Of a DNA stretch of 64,000 nt, positions 63,861-64,000 are shown one piece after another; position 1 is the stretch's first letter, and every line of letters starts with the position of its first letter. The stretch lies in NCBI GenBank assembly GCA_016903695.1, contig JADQBB010000008.1, positions 1-64,000 on the forward strand, in the 5' to 3' direction. The DNA comes from Chlorogloea purpurea SAG 13.99 (GTDB lineage Bacteria > Cyanobacteriota > Cyanobacteriia > Cyanobacteriales > Microcystaceae). The notes under the pieces are model-generated. The model saw only the letters and a list, made by a program, of their open reading frames with translations, was not told where the DNA came from and made no database searches. The position numbers and the translations under genes were made by a program.

Positions 63861-64000
63861 ATGACCACATTTCCCATTTCTCTAAAAGCAAAAGCGCCAC
63901 CTATTAAATCTCAAGGCATTAAAACTAAGCTAGTGCCATTCATATTGAGTAGTATTCAATGGGATGGGAAAGGGCGGTGGATAGAACCATTCCTAGGTTC
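63861..64000 (+). CDS. DNA adenine methylase, N-terminal part
   Basis: The last 140 bp encode 46 residues, including IKSQGIKTKLVPFILSSIQW (about 15-34) and GRWIEPFLGS at the edge. The K-x-x-L..I/F stretch and the E-P-F-L-G-S lead-in to the SAM-binding FxGxG are typical of class D12 (Dam/DpnM) DNA adenine methylases, which make N6-methyladenine, often in GATC. It runs off the right edge, so whether a partner restriction enzyme is present cannot be seen. It is divergent from the LpxB-related gene. Confidence 0.85.
   Translation, partial: MTTFPISLKAKAPPIKSQGIKTKLVPFILSSIQWDGKGRWIEPFLG

Overview
The window is cyanobacterial chromosome. It holds the start of psbD (photosystem II D2), ndhB, the phylloquinone genes menA and menF, a fibrillin/PAP protein, an Lls1-type Rieske oxygenase, a group 2 sigma factor, the cyanobacterial arginine dihydrolase argZ, and several families found mainly in cyanobacteria (DUF1517, DUF760, DUF2301, YbjN-like). 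The HIP1 octamer GCGATCGC appears at least 17 times, against about one expected by chance in 64 kb. No heterocyst or filament-specific genes are visible, so a unicellular lineage is plausible, but the genus cannot be fixed from the sequence alone.

Layout. 1-6.8 kb: psbD start with an IS200/IS605 (tnpB) relic just upstream, a lipoate/biotin ligase-like gene, a YbjN-like gene, a WecG-type glycosyltransferase, a secreted Pro-rich protein, a class II aldolase coupled to a small conserved gene, and an RNase II/R exonuclease. 6.9-14.6 kb: a B12-binding radical SAM protein, a small RRM protein, DUF1517, GNAT, menA, menF, a CadD-like transporter and a PAP2 phosphatase. 14.7-24.6 kb: Rieske oxygenase, DUF4340, fibrillin, an AddB/UvrD-like ATPase, isoaspartyl peptidase, aroH, a Ser/Thr kinase with a C-terminal ARC6-type IMS domain, a PEP-CTERM protein, then a double relic (tnpB and a choice-of-anchor Q gene). 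24.6-31.3 kb: sdhA/frdA, YciI, 2'-5' RNA ligase, Uma2, a secreted protein, an Rpn nuclease with an internal 12-bp repeat, and gltD. 31.4-34.2 kb: a GC-richer zinc-type ABC importer around a perfect Zur/Fur-like palindrome. 34.2-44.9 kb: a small secreted protein, cyanase, MacA/MacB-like subunits, ndhB, a 2-keto acid decarboxylase coupled to a DUF938 methyltransferase, tRNA-Arg(CCG) and argZ. 45-51.6 kb: TauE exporter, two membrane proteins, sigma factor, DUF760, mutT, a small conserved gene and cysS. 51.7-57.4 kb: a chromosomal CyRepA1-family replication protein, tatA, a pyrF-pyrE fusion and an Ap4A phosphorylase, all on the minus strand. 57.6-64 kb: LCP protein, pentapeptide protein, two small proteins, a DICT-GAF histidine kinase, an LpxB-related protein, and the first 47 codons of a DNA adenine methylase.

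Most of the region is housekeeping: photosynthetic electron transport and quinone synthesis (psbD, ndhB, menA, menF, sdhA), nitrogen handling (gltD, cynS, argZ, isoaspartyl peptidase) and envelope functions (LCP, WecG, PAP2, LpxB-like, ElyC/SanA). The parts that look acquired or eroded are two tnpB relics, the zinc importer island, the chromosomal CyRepA1 gene, the Rpn nuclease, the Uma2 gene and the methylase at the right edge. No CRISPR array, rRNA or intact transposase was seen.
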